Under the pieces are notes generated by a model. The model saw only the letters and a list, made by a program, of their open reading frames with translations, was not told where the DNA came from and made no database searches. This document shows, one piece after another, positions 43,729 through 53,961 of a DNA stretch of 64,000 nt. Both the position numbers and the translations under genes were made by a program. Position 1 is the stretch's first letter. Each line of letters starts with the position of its first letter. The stretch is from NCBI RefSeq assembly GCF_019904295.1, contig NZ_CP065364.1, positions 25,419 to 89,418 on the forward strand, written 5' to 3'. This DNA comes from Ruegeria sp. SCSIO 43209 (GTDB lineage: Bacteria; Pseudomonadota; Alphaproteobacteria; Rhodobacterales; Rhodobacteraceae).

Positions 43729-44685
43729 ATGATTTTACATCGCATCAAACGAAAACTCACGCCACTATTGCTACTTTTTCTATCCGCTTGCGGCCTGGTC
43801 AACCGCTGCAGCACGCCTGATCCGGTGGACGAAGCGCAATTCAGCATGATCTACGATAGGCCTGCATCGGCACCCGAGGGCCCACTCAATGTCTATCATC
43901 TGGGGCACAGTCTCGTGGGACCATACATGCCGGGGATGTTGCAGCAATTGGCGGAACAGGGCGGCAGCGAGGGACACAGTTTCAACAGTCAGCTTGGTTG
44001 GGGGACGCCGCTACGTGCGCATTGGGAGCCAGATGTGGTGATCAATGGGTTTGAAGAGTCTAACGGTCCTCCCGCCTTTCGGGATGCAAAGGAAGCCATG
44101 GCGTCAGGCGACTATGACGCGGTGGTGTTGACCGAAGCGGTCGAGATCAAGGATATGATCAAGTATTTCGCGCCGCATGAATATCTGCGCAACTGGGCCG
44201 TCGCCGCTTGGGAGGGCAATCCAGAGACACGTGTTTACCTTTATGAAACCTGGCATCCATTGGATGATCCGGAGGGTTGGCTCACACGGCTCGACCGGGA
44301 TTTGAGTCTTTATTGGGAAGGCGAGATTCTCAAACGCACGCTGGCCTATGAAGAAGTCGACAAGCCGATCTATGTCATCCCAGCCGGGCAGGTCATGGCA
44401 GCTTTTGTGCGCAAGGTTGAGGCTGCTGGCGGGGTTGGGCCCATCCGTGATCGCAACGATCTGTTCCATGACAACATCCACTTCAGTGAATACGGTGGCT
44501 ATCTCGTGGCGCTCACTCACTACGCTGTACTTTATGGGCGCTCGCCCGTTGGCTTGCCTCACCAATTGCAACTGGCTGATGGTAGTCCGGCTGCTGACCC
44601 AGGTCCCGAAGCGGCGAGGTTGATGCAGGAGACCGTTTGGGAAGTGGTCACATCTTATCCACCAAGCGGGGTGCCCCAAAACTGA
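43729..44685 (+). CDS. SGNH/GDSL-like lipoprotein
   Basis: 318-residue lipoprotein: basic N-terminus, hydrophobic stretch and lipobox LSAC with Cys21, so anchored to the periplasmic or outer face. The mature part has NVYHLGHSLVG (block I-like, with Ser in GHS), a Gly-rich GWGTPLRAHW block and DNIHFSEYGGYLVAL, which looks like the DxxH end block of SGNH hydrolases. Family members act as acetyl esterases or acetyltransferases on polysaccharides (AlgX/AlgJ-like). A role in removing or adding acetyl groups to the exported glycan is inferred. Converges on the TPR protein gene with 17 bases between stops. Confidence 0.75.
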   Translation: MILHRIKRKLTPLLLLFLSACGLVNRCSTPDPVDEAQFSMIYDRPASAPEGPLNVYHLGHSLVGPYMPGMLQQLAEQGGSEGHSFNSQLGWGTPLRAHWEPDVVINGFEESNGPPAFRDAKEAMASGDYDAVVLTEAVEIKDMIKYFAPHEYLRNWAVAAWEGNPETRVYLYETWHPLDDPEGWLTRLDRDLSLYWEGEILKRTLAYEEVDKPIYVIPAGQVMAAFVRKVEAAGGVGPIRDRNDLFHDNIHFSEYGGYLVALTHYAVLYGRSPVGLPHQLQLADGSPAADPGPEAARLMQETVWEVVTSYPPSGVPQN

Positions 44686-44702
44686 AAGCGGCGCGGGCCA
44701 GA

Positions 44703-47169
44703 CTATTCCTCCGCAGGTGGGAGTGCTTCCAGCCGCGTGATCTCGTCGCGGGCGATGGCTATCTGCGGGCGGGGGTCGTCTTCCCCCGCAAACTCCAGTA
44801 CCCGGCGGTACTGTGCGATGGCGTCCTCATCGCGCTCCAAAGCGGCGTAAGTCTGGCCGAGGTGGAATTGAACGATTGGATCCTGCGATAATTCTGCGGC
44901 GGCGCTTTCGAGATAGGGCAGGGCCTCTTCCGCCTCACCGCGGCGAAAGACAAGCCAGCCATAAGTGTCCTGAAAGGCGGGCACATCTGTGCCGTTCAGG
45001 CGCCGGGCTACAGCCCAGGCGCGTTCAAGGCCGGCGTCATCTGTCTTGTGGTTTGTCAGCAGGCTGGCGAGATTGTTGGCGGCAACAAGGTCGTTGGAAT
45101 TGCGCTCATAAAGCAGCTCATAATTGGCAATGGCGCCGTCAATATCGCCAGCCGCTTCCAATTCCCCGGCTTGCGCCCAAAGAAGTTCGCGGTTGTAGGG
45201 CAGAGCGGTGCGCCCGTCACGCAGGGTCTGTGAGGCGCTGTCGTCTTTTCCCTGAAGGCGCTGGAGGCGATAGAGTTGGACCCAAGCCCGACCCCGTCTG
45301 GGATCTTCTTCCACCAGGATCTGAATCTGATTTTCCGCCACATCCAGTGCGCCATTGGCGGCATGTGAGGTGGCCAGAATGAAACGCAGGGCTGCATTGT
45401 CAGGATATTCCGCGACAAGCGCCTCAGCCTGTCTCAGGGCTGCCTCTGTTTGCCCGCTGCTGAGGCGTGCGCGCAGAAGCGCAATCTGAGTGTTGAGGCT
45501 GGCGTCTTCCCGCTCCGCGAGTTCGCGCAGATATCCAAGCGCCTGTTCGACGCCTTCGCGGCTGCCCAGAAGCCGGGCCTGAAGCGCATCCGCCACTGCA
45601 AGGGTCCGCTCTGTGCTGATGCGGCGCAGGCGCGCGATCACGCTGTCAGCGCGCGCGTAATCTTCCGCAGCCAGATAGACTTCGCCCAGAAGCACCAGAA
45701 TATCCGCATTGTTCGGTGCCCGACGCAGGGCCGGGATCAAAACCTCTTCCGCCGCGATATAGCGTTCGTCACTTGCCAGAACCCGGGCATAGCGCAAAGA
45801 CGGTTCAGGCGCATTGTCGGAGGCATCCACCGCCAGCGCAAGGAAATCGCGGGACAGTTCGTGATTGCCAGCGCGCGCATAGGCCTGGGATATCAGGTCC
45901 ATGGCGGCGACATCATCGGGCGCCGTATCAAGGGCTAGACGCAGCGTGGCGATGGCCTCGTCCGCTTTGTCGTCCTGGATCATCCAGGCCGCCTGCATCT
46001 TGAGCGCTTCGACACTGTCGCTGTCTGCTTCGAGCGTGTCTGCCACCAGTTGGCGCGCGCGGGTCTCGTTGCCGGTCTGAAGCAACATCCGGGCCAGTGT
46101 GATGCGGATGCGGTTGGCTGTGTCGGAGTCTTCTTCGGTGCCTTCCAGCATTGTTTGCAGCGTTTCGATCGCCGTGTCTTCTTGCGCCGTTTTCGAAATC
46201 GATGGCCGCAAGAATGATCTGTATCCGTTCTGGGTCCGCTGCGACCTCCAATGCAGCGCGCAGCTCGGCGCGTGCGGCGTCTGGCCCCTGTCTCTGGTTT
46301 ATGAAACGCACTAGATCGATGAAAAGCGTAGGGTCTTCTGCCGCCGGATCCGACACCTCGCGGAGAAAGGCTTCCACCTTGTCAGGCTCGCCCCGGGCCA
46401 GCAGGAACTGAATGAGTTGGGTCTTAGGTTCATCATCCTCGGCAAACCGGATGACTATGTCGCGTAGCTGTGTTTCAAGTGCTGTGAAGTCGCCTTGCCG
46501 TTCGAGCAGGACAAGTTTTTGCGTATAGAGATCGCGATTGTCCGGCTGCTTGGCGATCATTCTCTCCAGCTGTACCAAGGCCTGATCGATGGCCCCGTCG
46601 CGGACATAGGCGTCAAAGAGGATCAACTGCAGGATGTCATTATCCGGGGCCTCTTGTGCCAGACCCGCAGCCTGATCGCGCACGGCATCTCGTGCTGGAC
46701 CATCGCGCGCCTCCAACGCTTGCTCATATTGCAAGGCCAGCGCGATCATCTCAGTGCGCGGCGCGTCAGGCGCGAGAGCAATCACCTCGGTTGCATGGCG
46801 GGAGAACTCTTCCCAGTTGCGTGCCGCAAATGCAATCTCTGCCAGTACCGTGCGCCCTTCGACATGATCAGGCACCTGTTCGACCAGCCGCAGATACTGG
46901 CCATAGGCGGCCTCCTTGTCGTCTTTCTGCAGCATCAAAGCTGCCATGGTTTCGCGCGCTGCGACATGGTTGGGCATCAGTTCAAAGACATTGCGTAACT
47001 CGACCGCCGCCCGGTCGAGATCCCCTTCTTCGATTAGTTCTTGGGCTGAGGCGAAATAGGCTTCGGCGCGCTCTTCAACGGACTTACAGGCCGTCAGGCC
47101 CAAGCAAAGCATGAATGTCAGAAGCAGTCGCCTCAAGATTCGGGGAGGCATAGATTTGGTCCTAATCAT
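44703..47169 (-). pseudogene. prsT: PrsT-like TPR-repeat lipoprotein, broken by a one-base frameshift
   Basis: Two overlapping frames encode one protein. The first part starts at 47169 (or ATG at 47151) with a lipobox LTAC (Cys28) and TPR repeats to about residue 325, then turns into Arg/His-rich nonsense after AAIDFEN near 46190. The second part resumes as AQEDTAIETLQTML in the next frame and continues with TPR repeats to 44703. Removing one A from the AAAA run (plus strand T run at 46190-46193) gives DFETAQED and a single protein of about 820 aa, close to the PrsT family of exosortase/EPS systems. PrsT proteins are outer TPR lipoproteins needed for polysaccharide or protein export. Either a mutation, a sequencing error or a recoding site. 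Lies beside CpsD-, Wzz- and ATPase-type partners. Confidence 0.85.
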
Positions 47170-47275
47170 GGTCGCCTATTCGGTTCTGCAGTCTTTTGTA
47201 TGTTAAACTGCTCTATGTAGGAGCGTTTGCCTTCAGGGCTTCACTGTTCCTGTCAAACCCTGCCTCTGCCAAACA

Positions 47276-48106
47276 TCAGCTCAGATCGCTGTCAGAGAGT
47301 GTGCCACGGCGGCAGCCATTTAATGCCACTCCCAAGACATTGGTATTGGCGGCAACCTCGATTTCAGTCCGATCAAGCTTTTTGAACTTGGTATATTCCG
47401 CCCGTGCCACGATCAAAGCGCAATCGACATTTTTGAGGAACGCCAAAGCTTTGTCAGAAGAAAGGGCTGAGGGTAGATCGAAGATCATGATGTCGGGAGC
47501 ATAGTCGCGTTGGATGTCATCGAGAAACTCAGCTGTGCGGTCCATCATCAGAAAACGCGTGGGGTCTTTTTCGGGATGAGGTGAAATCGACACAGCCACA
47601 TTGTCTGTCACCCGCACCGCCTGTTTTTCAAAGGCGATCATATCCGTGAGCACTTCCGGCAGACCATAGCGCATCTTGAGATCGAAAAACTCATGCACCG
47701 AGGGTGAGCCAAGATCGAGATCAAACAACATTGTGCGCGAACTTGTATGCCGTCCCAGACCCAGTGCAAGATTGCAGGCCAACGTGGTCTTGCCACAAGA
47801 TGGTTCCGGCGAAGTGATCGCCAGACGCGACCAGCCGTTTTGCTCCATCTGAAGAATAATCTTGGTGCGTAGAAGGTCAAAAGGGGTGGCATCACTGTTT
47901 GCCTCGCCCGCGATGATCCGGTGCTGTCGCAGCACCGCAGGCGACAGGTCAAAGCGGGGCAATGCCTCCCAGATGGTTTCTGTCGTATTAGATTTGGAAG
48001 GCTTGCGCACGTGTTGATCTCGCAGAACGGGACCTGGGCGTACGGTCTCGGTAGCCTCATGGCGTGCGGCGCGCGCCTTCGCGAGAGCGGCCTGCAATTT
48101 TTCCAT
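47276..48106 (-). CDS. CpsD/Wzc-like P-loop ATPase of the exosortase/EPS system
   Basis: Cytoplasmic BY-kinase-type protein of 276 aa. Walker A SPEPSCGKTTLACNLALGLG (about residues 99-118), Walker A' MLFDLDLGSPSVHEFF, Walker B IMIFDLPSAL. The N-terminal 60 residues are Ala/Lys-rich and probably helical. No Tyr cluster is seen at the C-terminus (ends CRRGTLSDSDLS), so autophosphorylation as in CpsD is not supported. It pairs with the chain-length protein encoded just upstream (30-base gap) to control polymer length and export. Confidence 0.88.
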   Translation of the reverse strand: MEKLQAALAKARAARHEATETVRPGPVLRDQHVRKPSKSNTTETIWEALPRFDLSPAVLRQHRIIAGEANSDATPFDLLRTKIILQMEQNGWSRLAITSPEPSCGKTTLACNLALGLGRHTSSRTMLFDLDLGSPSVHEFFDLKMRYGLPEVLTDMIAFEKQAVRVTDNVAVSISPHPEKDPTRFLMMDRTAEFLDDIQRDYAPDIMIFDLPSALSSDKALAFLKNVDCALIVARAEYTKFKKLDRTEIEVAANTNVLGVALNGCRRGTLSDSDLS

Positions 48107-48136
48107 CCAGCTTTACCCTTCTAACCGTGGCGTCTT

Positions 48137-49675
48137 TCAAGCCAGGCCCATCTGGACCAGAACCCGGTTCACCAATATCTCGAGCGGCACATATTCAGTA
48201 TGTACGTAATAAAGCGCCGCTGGCACAGCTACTATCACAATAGCCAAAGCACTCAGCCTAAGCAGGCGCCGCCGCCATTTCTCTCCCCGGCTTTCCAGAT
48301 AGGGGATGACGCCAATGGGCACGATTTCAAACCGGGACTGCAACTCTGCAGGATGGCGCACCCGCTGATTGAGCAGTTCAAGAAGCATGAAATATGCCAG
48401 CGCCAATGCGCCACCAACAGCGCCTCCCATCACCGCGATTTTTTTGCGTGCCGGCCCAGACGGTTCCTGCGGTACGCTGGCGCCTTCGATGAGGCTAATA
48501 CGCTCGCCTTGCGCATTGATTTCTATTCGCTCTGCCATGCGAGCTTGGTTAAGATTGCCCAACACTGAGTTGTAGCGGGTTCGGGCGCTTTCGAGATCTT
48601 GTTCGAGACGCTCCAGCGTAATCGAATTGGTGGCCGTGGCGGCAATTGCGCGACTTAGTCGCTCCAATTCTTCGTTCACGCGCACAATCTCCAGATCGAT
48701 CTCTTCGATGCGTGAATCCATTTCTGCCAGTGTGATGTCGAGAAACGTCGGCTCTGCCTCCGTCCCCTCCTGCCAATCCCCGGGATCCCCTCCGGAGATT
48801 GCGAGTTCTAACTGCTCAATCTGTCTGCGCAGTTGAACAACCCGCGGATTGGAATCGGAATAAACGGTCAAATCCTCCGCCAGTTGAAGCTCGAGTTGCT
48901 GCAGGCGCTGCTCTTCTGGCGAAAGTTCTCGTCGCGTATCGGAACCAAGCCGCCCGGTTGCTTCAAAAACGGCGATCATCTCACTTCGCTGACTAACAAT
49001 GGAAGCCCGGTCCTGCTCAAGCCGACCAAGCCTCTCCTGCAATGTGGATTGGCGATCTTGCCGATAGCTGAGATCTTCTGGAAGAGCGTCGACATTTTCA
49101 TTCTTGAAGGCGATGATCCGACTGGATTCTTCTTCTATTTCTCCAGCAAGCCGCGCGGCCTCCTGTTCAAAGAAAGACAAAGTGTTTTCTGTCCGCTCGC
49201 GTCGGAAAGAACTATTCGCCTCCAGCACAAGGGTCACATAATCATTAACGACATCTGCCGCGATTTGGGCGTCTCTGGCATCAAATTGGATGGCCATCAG
49301 GGAGGCTTGACCGCGCCCACCACTGCGAAGGATTCTGGTACTGTCCCGCATCGCCTGCACAATCCGGTCGGGCGTCATTGCAGCCATGCCTTCGAAGACC
49401 TGATGTCTCTGGGCGATATCAATGAGATTGGCCCGTGTCATCAGCTGTTCTTCTATCAACTGCAACTGCTCGGCCACTTCGGTTCGGATCGTAGATACCA
49501 CCATTTCATCGGGGATTTGCGGCGGATCCACCTGCAATCGTGCTGAGGACATGTATGTCGGCGGCAATTGCAAGGCTGTGACAACCCCAAGCCCGGAGCA
49601 GATCAGAAACAGCGCCATCATGACCGGCAGGCGCCGCTTGAAGAGAGACCAGTAAAATCGAAATGGCAGGTTCAT
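48137..49675 (-). CDS. Polysaccharide chain-length determinant (Wzz/PCP-2, exosortase-associated)
   Basis: Inner-membrane polysaccharide co-polymerase, 512 aa. Membrane helix near residues 14-33 (VMMALFLICSGLGVVTAL), a long periplasmic part with coiled coil (ERLGRLEQDRASIVSQRSEM and neighbours, about 200-360), the PSGPARKKIAVMGGAVGGAL segment leading into the second helix (about 405-425), and a further C-terminal helix (about 465-485). Length and layout match the PEP-CTERM/XrtA-type chain-length family. It works with the P-loop protein downstream. The stop of the ATPase gene overlaps its start (ATGA). Confidence 0.9.
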   Translation of the reverse strand: MNLPFRFYWSLFKRRLPVMMALFLICSGLGVVTALQLPPTYMSSARLQVDPPQIPDEMVVSTIRTEVAEQLQLIEEQLMTRANLIDIAQRHQVFEGMAAMTPDRIVQAMRDSTRILRSGGRGQASLMAIQFDARDAQIAADVVNDYVTLVLEANSSFRRERTENTLSFFEQEAARLAGEIEEESSRIIAFKNENVDALPEDLSYRQDRQSTLQERLGRLEQDRASIVSQRSEMIAVFEATGRLGSDTRRELSPEEQRLQQLELQLAEDLTVYSDSNPRVVQLRRQIEQLELAISGGDPGDWQEGTEAEPTFLDITLAEMDSRIEEIDLEIVRVNEELERLSRAIAATATNSITLERLEQDLESARTRYNSVLGNLNQARMAERIEINAQGERISLIEGASVPQEPSGPARKKIAVMGGAVGGALALAYFMLLELLNQRVRHPAELQSRFEIVPIGVIPYLESRGEKWRRRLLRLSALAIVIVAVPAALYYVHTEYVPLEILVNRVLVQMGLA

Positions 49676-50553
49676 TTGGCAGATTTTCCAGTCAAGACGT
49701 AATGATCCGCCAATGACACAGGCGCAGCTACTGTCTTCAGGATCACGCCATCGGCGATCAATTCCTCGATCGTTGCCTCATCGACACGCGCCTGATCAGC
49801 GCTGGCAGCATAGACCAGCGCCAAATCGCAAATCTTGTTGATCATCCGCGGCACCCCACCGCTATAGTCATAAATCTTGTTCAGAGCGGCTTCAGTGAAC
49901 TCCTGGCCGCTGCCCCCGACATGCCGAAGGCGGGAAATGATGTAGTCACAGCTGGATACTGCATCCATGGCCCCCAGATGATAGCTGACAGAGACGCGCT
50001 GTGCGAATTGGCTGAACTCTGGCTGCGAAATCATGTCACGCAGTTCCGGCTGGCCAATCAGGATCAGTTGCAACAATTCGTCTTTGCTGGAATTGACATT
50101 GGTGAGCATGCGCAACTCCTCCAATGTCTCTTCGGAAAGGTTTTGCGCTTCATCAAGGATCAACAGGACCGATCGACCATCTGCATATTGCCCCAGCAGG
50201 AAATCGACAAATTGTTGGTAAAGCTCCACATAGTCGGCATTAGTGTCGTACGGCAAGTCAAAGGCGTTGAGCACCCAGCGTAAAAGCTCGCCGCGCCCGC
50301 CCTGCCCATTGGAGATGAGCCCCACCACCACATCATTGTCGATGCGCTCCAGCAGCGCATAAAGCGACGTGGTCTTTCCCGCGCCAACCTCACCTGTCAG
50401 CAAAGTAATCGGTGCGCGCGTCACCAATCCGTATTCCAGCACCGAGAACGCACGCTTGTGGCCTTTGGACCAGAACATGAAATCCGGATCTGGTGGCAGC
50501 GCAAACGGACGCTCCCGAAACTGGAAATGTTGGAGATAAAGATCCGCTTTCAA
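49672..50553 (-). CDS. ExeA-like AAA ATPase (exosortase/EPS-associated)
   Basis: Cytoplasmic ATPase of about 293 aa. Seen: HFQFRERPFALPPDPDFMFW (the usual family start), Walker A LTGEVGAGKTTSLYALL, Walker B LLILDEAQNLS, RMLTNV, LIGQPELRD and SGGVPRMINKICDLAL. This is the TIGR03015-like ATPase regularly found with exosortase/EPS genes. Start: I prefer the TTG at 50553, which puts the family's conserved first residues at the N-terminus; the frame opens further at a TTG at 50634, and neither has a strong ribosome site. Last four bases overlap the chain-length gene. Probably energises or controls export. Confidence 0.88.
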   Translation of the reverse strand: MKADLYLQHFQFRERPFALPPDPDFMFWSKGHKRAFSVLEYGLVTRAPITLLTGEVGAGKTTSLYALLERIDNDVVVGLISNGQGGRGELLRWVLNAFDLPYDTNADYVELYQQFVDFLLGQYADGRSVLLILDEAQNLSEETLEELRMLTNVNSSKDELLQLILIGQPELRDMISQPEFSQFAQRVSVSYHLGAMDAVSSCDYIISRLRHVGGSGQEFTEAALNKIYDYSGGVPRMINKICDLALVYAASADQARVDEATIEELIADGVILKTVAAPVSLADHYVLTGKSAK

Positions 50554-50818
50554 GATACTGATCCAAATATTCTGGTCCGTTGGCCGGGCACGATATTCCG
50601 GTTCGAGCCCAATGCATACAATATTCTCGTCCAACGGACTATAACGGCCCTTTTGACACGTTTAAGATAAAGCACTTGGAGCTCGGATTAAATGGGTAGG
50701 GTTATTCGAAACAGAGTGTTTCCGATGGGCCATGTCTGACGTCAGCACCAATGGGACAGTTGAAGGTGATTTGATTAGAGAGGGTTTCTGGCTCATCGTA
50801 ACCGCCAAGGAGTGGAGA
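50554..50818. other. Upstream region of the EPS export operon
   Basis: About 265 bases before the ATPase gene, probably its promoter region; no gene seen. The next segment is an IS3 relic. Confidence 0.4.
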
Positions 50819-51040
50819 TGAGAAAGCAACCCGGAACCAAGCTGAGCCACGGTGAGAAGGTCGTAAAGGACATTCGCCGTGCGACCCGCAAACAGTATTC
50901 CGCAGAAGAAAAGATCAGGCCTTTCCGGATGGCCGGAAGGGTGAGGATAGCATGCCGAGTTCTGCCGCTGTGAAAGCATTGCACAGAGCCTCTAATACAG
51001 CTGGTCCAAAGAGCTCCTGGAGGCGAACACTGCAATACAG
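50819..51040 (+). mobile_element. Relic of an IS3-family OrfA
   Basis: From an ATG at 50819 the frame reads RKQPGTKLSHGEKVVKDIRR, then ATRKQYSAEEKIR, the start of an IS3 OrfA helix-turn-helix protein. It then shifts frame; in the next frame EFCRCESIAQSL, a stop, YSWSKELLEAN follows (family: AELCRREGIAxSLYYxWSKEFLEA). Frameshifts and stops make it dead. No OrfB follows here. Confidence 0.75.
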
Positions 51041-51175
51041 ACAACCCGTAAACGGCAATCACTAACATGCTGTGTTCATAGAGTGAATCCCCAAGTTTGT
51101 GCAACAAAGCCATAGATTTTGTAAACGTGTTAAACGAGAACAACAATTTAAACCAATCGAGATACTTCACATATA

Positions 51176-52042
51176 TCAATTCAGAAGTAGTTTTAGATAC
51201 TTACCATAAGTAGACTTAGCAAACAGCCGGGACCGTTCTTCAAGCGCTTCATCATCAATCCAGCCGTTAGCCCAGGCGATCTCATCCAGGCTGCCGGTCT
51301 GCATCCCTTGCCGGTCTGTAAGTGTGCGCACGAAGTTTCCCGCATCCAGCAGCGACCCATGTGTACCGGTATCCAACCAGGCAAAGCCACGGCCCATGGT
51401 CTGAACATTTAGCAAGCCTTCGTTCAGATACATCTCCAGCAGGGACGTGATTTCCAGCTCGCCCCGCTCGGACGGTTGGACCTGACGGGCACGGGCAGGG
51501 GCATCGCCGTCAAGGAAATAGAGCCCGGTCACCGCGTAGTTTGAGGGTGGTACTTTCGGCTTCTCGATGATGCCGCGTACTTTCTGACCCTCGAAATCAA
51601 CCACACCATAACGTTCGGGGTCGGCAACGCGATAGGCGAACACAGATCCACCACGCTCTTGTAGATCTGCTTCGCGCAGCAAATCCGGCAGGCCGTGGCC
51701 GAAGAAGATATTGTCACCCAGGATCATCGCGGACGGGGCACCTGCAAGGAAATCCTCTGCCAAAGTATAAGCCTGCGCCAGACCGTCAGGCGAAGGCTGA
51801 GTGATCCAGGTAAGCGACAGGCCGTACTGACTGCCGTCACCCAACAGACGCTGAAACTGATCCTGATCCTGTGGTGTTGTGATGATCGCGATCTCGCGGA
51901 TCTGCGACAGCATGAGCACGCTCAGCGGGTAGAAGATCATCGGCTTGTCATAGATCGGCAGCAACTGTTTTGAGACCGCCATTGTGATCGGATACAGCCG
52001 AGTACCCGAACCGCCAGCCAGAATGATACCTTTGCGTTGCAT
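51176..52042 (-). CDS. rmlA: Glucose-1-phosphate thymidylyltransferase RmlA
   Basis: Makes dTDP-glucose from glucose-1-phosphate and dTTP, first step to dTDP-L-rhamnose. 288 aa, normal length. GIILAGGSGTRLYPIT with the GxGxR loop, PIYDKPMIFYPLSVLM, MILGDNIFFGHG (metal Asp), IIEKPKVPPSNYAVTGLYFL and FAWLDTGTHGSLLDAG are diagnostic. Last gene of the leftward operon rmlC-rmlB-rmlD-rmlA, 3 bases after rmlD. An IS3 relic lies just downstream. Confidence 0.97.
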   Translation of the reverse strand: MQRKGIILAGGSGTRLYPITMAVSKQLLPIYDKPMIFYPLSVLMLSQIREIAIITTPQDQDQFQRLLGDGSQYGLSLTWITQPSPDGLAQAYTLAEDFLAGAPSAMILGDNIFFGHGLPDLLREADLQERGGSVFAYRVADPERYGVVDFEGQKVRGIIEKPKVPPSNYAVTGLYFLDGDAPARARQVQPSERGELEITSLLEMYLNEGLLNVQTMGRGFAWLDTGTHGSLLDAGNFVRTLTDRQGMQTGSLDEIAWANGWIDDEALEERSRLFAKSTYGKYLKLLLN

Positions 52043-52045
52043 GAT

Positions 52046-52924
52046 CTATCCTTTCAAGGCAGGGCTATCTGCAACCTTCAGATCGGCCAGCACCTGCGCC
52101 AATCCGGCTTTCCAGTCAGGCCGCCCAAGCCCGTAAATGTCATTGAGCCGCGAACACTCCAGCCGTGAATTCAGCGGTCTGGGGGCCGGGGTCGAGTAAT
52201 CTGTTGTCGGAATATCGGTGATCTGGGTTGCCAGCCCCGCCTGCGAGACAATTTCGCGCGCGAAACCGGCCCAGCTGACATCGGGTGTCCCGGAATAGTG
52301 AAACAGCCCGCCTTCGGCCTGCCGTCCGGTTTTGGCTATGGCCAGCAGCGTCTTGGCAATATCAGCTGCCGGTGTCGGCCCCCCGATCTGATCCGCCACG
52401 ATGGTCAGCGTGTCACGGGTCTCGGCCAGCCTCAGGATGGTTTTGACAAAGTTGTGTCCGTGGGCCGAAAACACCCAACTTGTCCTTAGGATCGCATACC
52501 ACCCACCCGCTTGGGAAATCTGGTGTTCTCCCACCAGCTTGGTCTGGCCATAAGAACCCAAAGGGTCTGTCGGGTCCTGCGTGGTGCGGGGCATATCCCC
52601 CGCCCCGTCAAACACATAGTCGGTTGAGATGTGTAGGAAGGGCAAATCACGCTCTGCTGCGGCGCGCGCCATAGCCCCCGGTGTATCCCCGTTGATCACC
52701 CGGGCTAGCTGGGGCTCATCCTCGGCCTTGTCGACCGCCGTGTAAGCTGCGGCGTTTATGATCACATCCGCATCCGTGCTTCGGATAGCGTCAACACAGC
52801 TCTGCGGATCAGACAGGTCCGCTTGGGAGCGGTCCAGCGCCTCGACCGAGATGCCGTGCGTCGGCGCGCGTCGGCGCAGTTCCGTAGCAACCTGCCCGCT
52901 ATGGCCGAAGACCAGTGCCTTCAT
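52046..52924 (-). CDS. rmlD: dTDP-4-dehydrorhamnose reductase RmlD
   Basis: NADPH-dependent reductase that makes dTDP-L-rhamnose, last step of the pathway. 292 aa. [18 protein letters not shown] (nucleotide loop), [32 protein letters not shown] (catalytic Tyr/Lys) and ILRTSWVFS are the family marks. Start ATG 52924 overlaps the rmlB stop (ATGA); the longer open frame to 53002 is inside rmlB and not family-like. Operon partner of rmlC, rmlB and rmlA. Confidence 0.96.
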   Translation of the reverse strand: MKALVFGHSGQVATELRRRAPTHGISVEALDRSQADLSDPQSCVDAIRSTDADVIINAAAYTAVDKAEDEPQLARVINGDTPGAMARAAAERDLPFLHISTDYVFDGAGDMPRTTQDPTDPLGSYGQTKLVGEHQISQAGGWYAILRTSWVFSAHGHNFVKTILRLAETRDTLTIVADQIGGPTPAADIAKTLLAIAKTGRQAEGGLFHYSGTPDVSWAGFAREIVSQAGLATQITDIPTTDYSTPAPRPLNSRLECSRLNDIYGLGRPDWKAGLAQVLADLKVADSPALKG

Positions 52925-53961
52925 TCGGCCACCCCGAGCCGCTCTCCCACGCCGCTGCGGTTCTGCAGAGCAGCCAGCCATGCGCCGTTGTCCAGATACC
53001 ACTGAACCGTCTGTTCCAACCCGGTTTCAGGTGTGTAAGAGGGGCGCCAGTTCAACTCGTTCCGAATACGGGCTGGGTCGATGGCATAGCGACGATCATG
53101 ACCGGGGCGGTCAGTGACAAAGGTGATCAGATCGGCGTAGGGCGTTTTGCCCGGCTTCAACCGATCGAGTATCGCGCAGAGCATTTTGACCAAATCGAGA
53201 TTGGTCATCTCGTTCTCACCGCCAATATTGTAGCTGCGGCCCAGCTCACCTTTTTCCAGCACCAACAGCAGTGCCTCAGCATGGTCTTCGACATGCAGCC
53301 AGTCGCGGATGTTGTCCCCTGCCCCATAGATCGGGATGGGTTTGCCAGCCAGCGCGTTCAGGATCACCACCGGGATGAGTTTTTCCGGAAACTGATAGGG
53401 GCCGTAATTGTTCGAGCAATTGGTCAGAACCACCGGCAGGCCATAGGTTTCGCGCCAGGCCCGGACAAGGTGGTCGGACCCGGCCTTCGAGGCCGAATAA
53501 GGCGAATTGGGCTGATAGGGGCTGTCTTCGGTGAAAAACCCGGTCTTGCCCAAAGATCCGAACACTTCATCGGTTGAGATATGATGAAAGCGGAAGCTCT
53601 CGGGCTTGCCGGCACCGATCCAATAGGCGCGCGCGGCTTCCAACAGGACATAGGTGCCGGTGATGTTGGTGTCGATAAAGGCCGCAGGACCATCGATCGA
53701 GCGGTCGACATGGCTTTCGGCGGCCAGATGCATGATTACATCCGGCTGGTGCCTGTTCAAGATCGCCGCCATCGCCCCCGCATCCCGGATGTCAGCCTGC
53801 TCGAATGCGTATTCAGGCACATCCGCAACGGAAGCGATATTCTCCAGACAGGCCGCATAGGTCAAAGCATCGATATTGACGACCGCATGGCCTTCAGCAA
53901 TTGCGCGGCGGATGACAGCAGAGCCAATAAAACCGGCACCGCCCGTGACCATAATTTTCAT
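52921..53961 (-). CDS. rmlB: dTDP-glucose 4,6-dehydratase RmlB
   Basis: NAD-dependent extended SDR converting dTDP-glucose to dTDP-4-keto-6-deoxyglucose. 346 aa. [18 protein letters not shown] (nucleotide loop), [24 protein letters not shown] (catalytic Asp/Glu), [15 protein letters not shown] (Tyr/Lys), [14 protein letters not shown] and [20 protein letters not shown] leave no doubt. ATG overlaps the rmlC stop (ATGA) and its own stop overlaps the rmlD ATG, so the operon is translationally coupled. Confidence 0.97.
   Translation of the reverse strand: MKIMVTGGAGFIGSAVIRRAIAEGHAVVNIDALTYAACLENIASVADVPEYAFEQADIRDAGAMAAILNRHQPDVIMHLAAESHVDRSIDGPAAFIDTNITGTYVLLEAARAYWIGAGKPESFRFHHISTDEVFGSLGKTGFFTEDSPYQPNSPYSASKAGSDHLVRAWRETYGLPVVLTNCSNNYGPYQFPEKLIPVVILNALAGKPIPIYGAGDNIRDWLHVEDHAEALLLVLEKGELGRSYNIGGENEMTNLDLVKMLCAILDRLKPGKTPYADLITFVTDRPGHDRRYAIDPARIRNELNWRPSYTPETGLEQTVQWYLDNGAWLAALQNRSGVGERLGVAE

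Noticed and set aside
50793..51179. 128-codon minus-strand frame
   Set aside because: It is antisense to the IS3 OrfA relic, whose plus-strand reading is recognisable.
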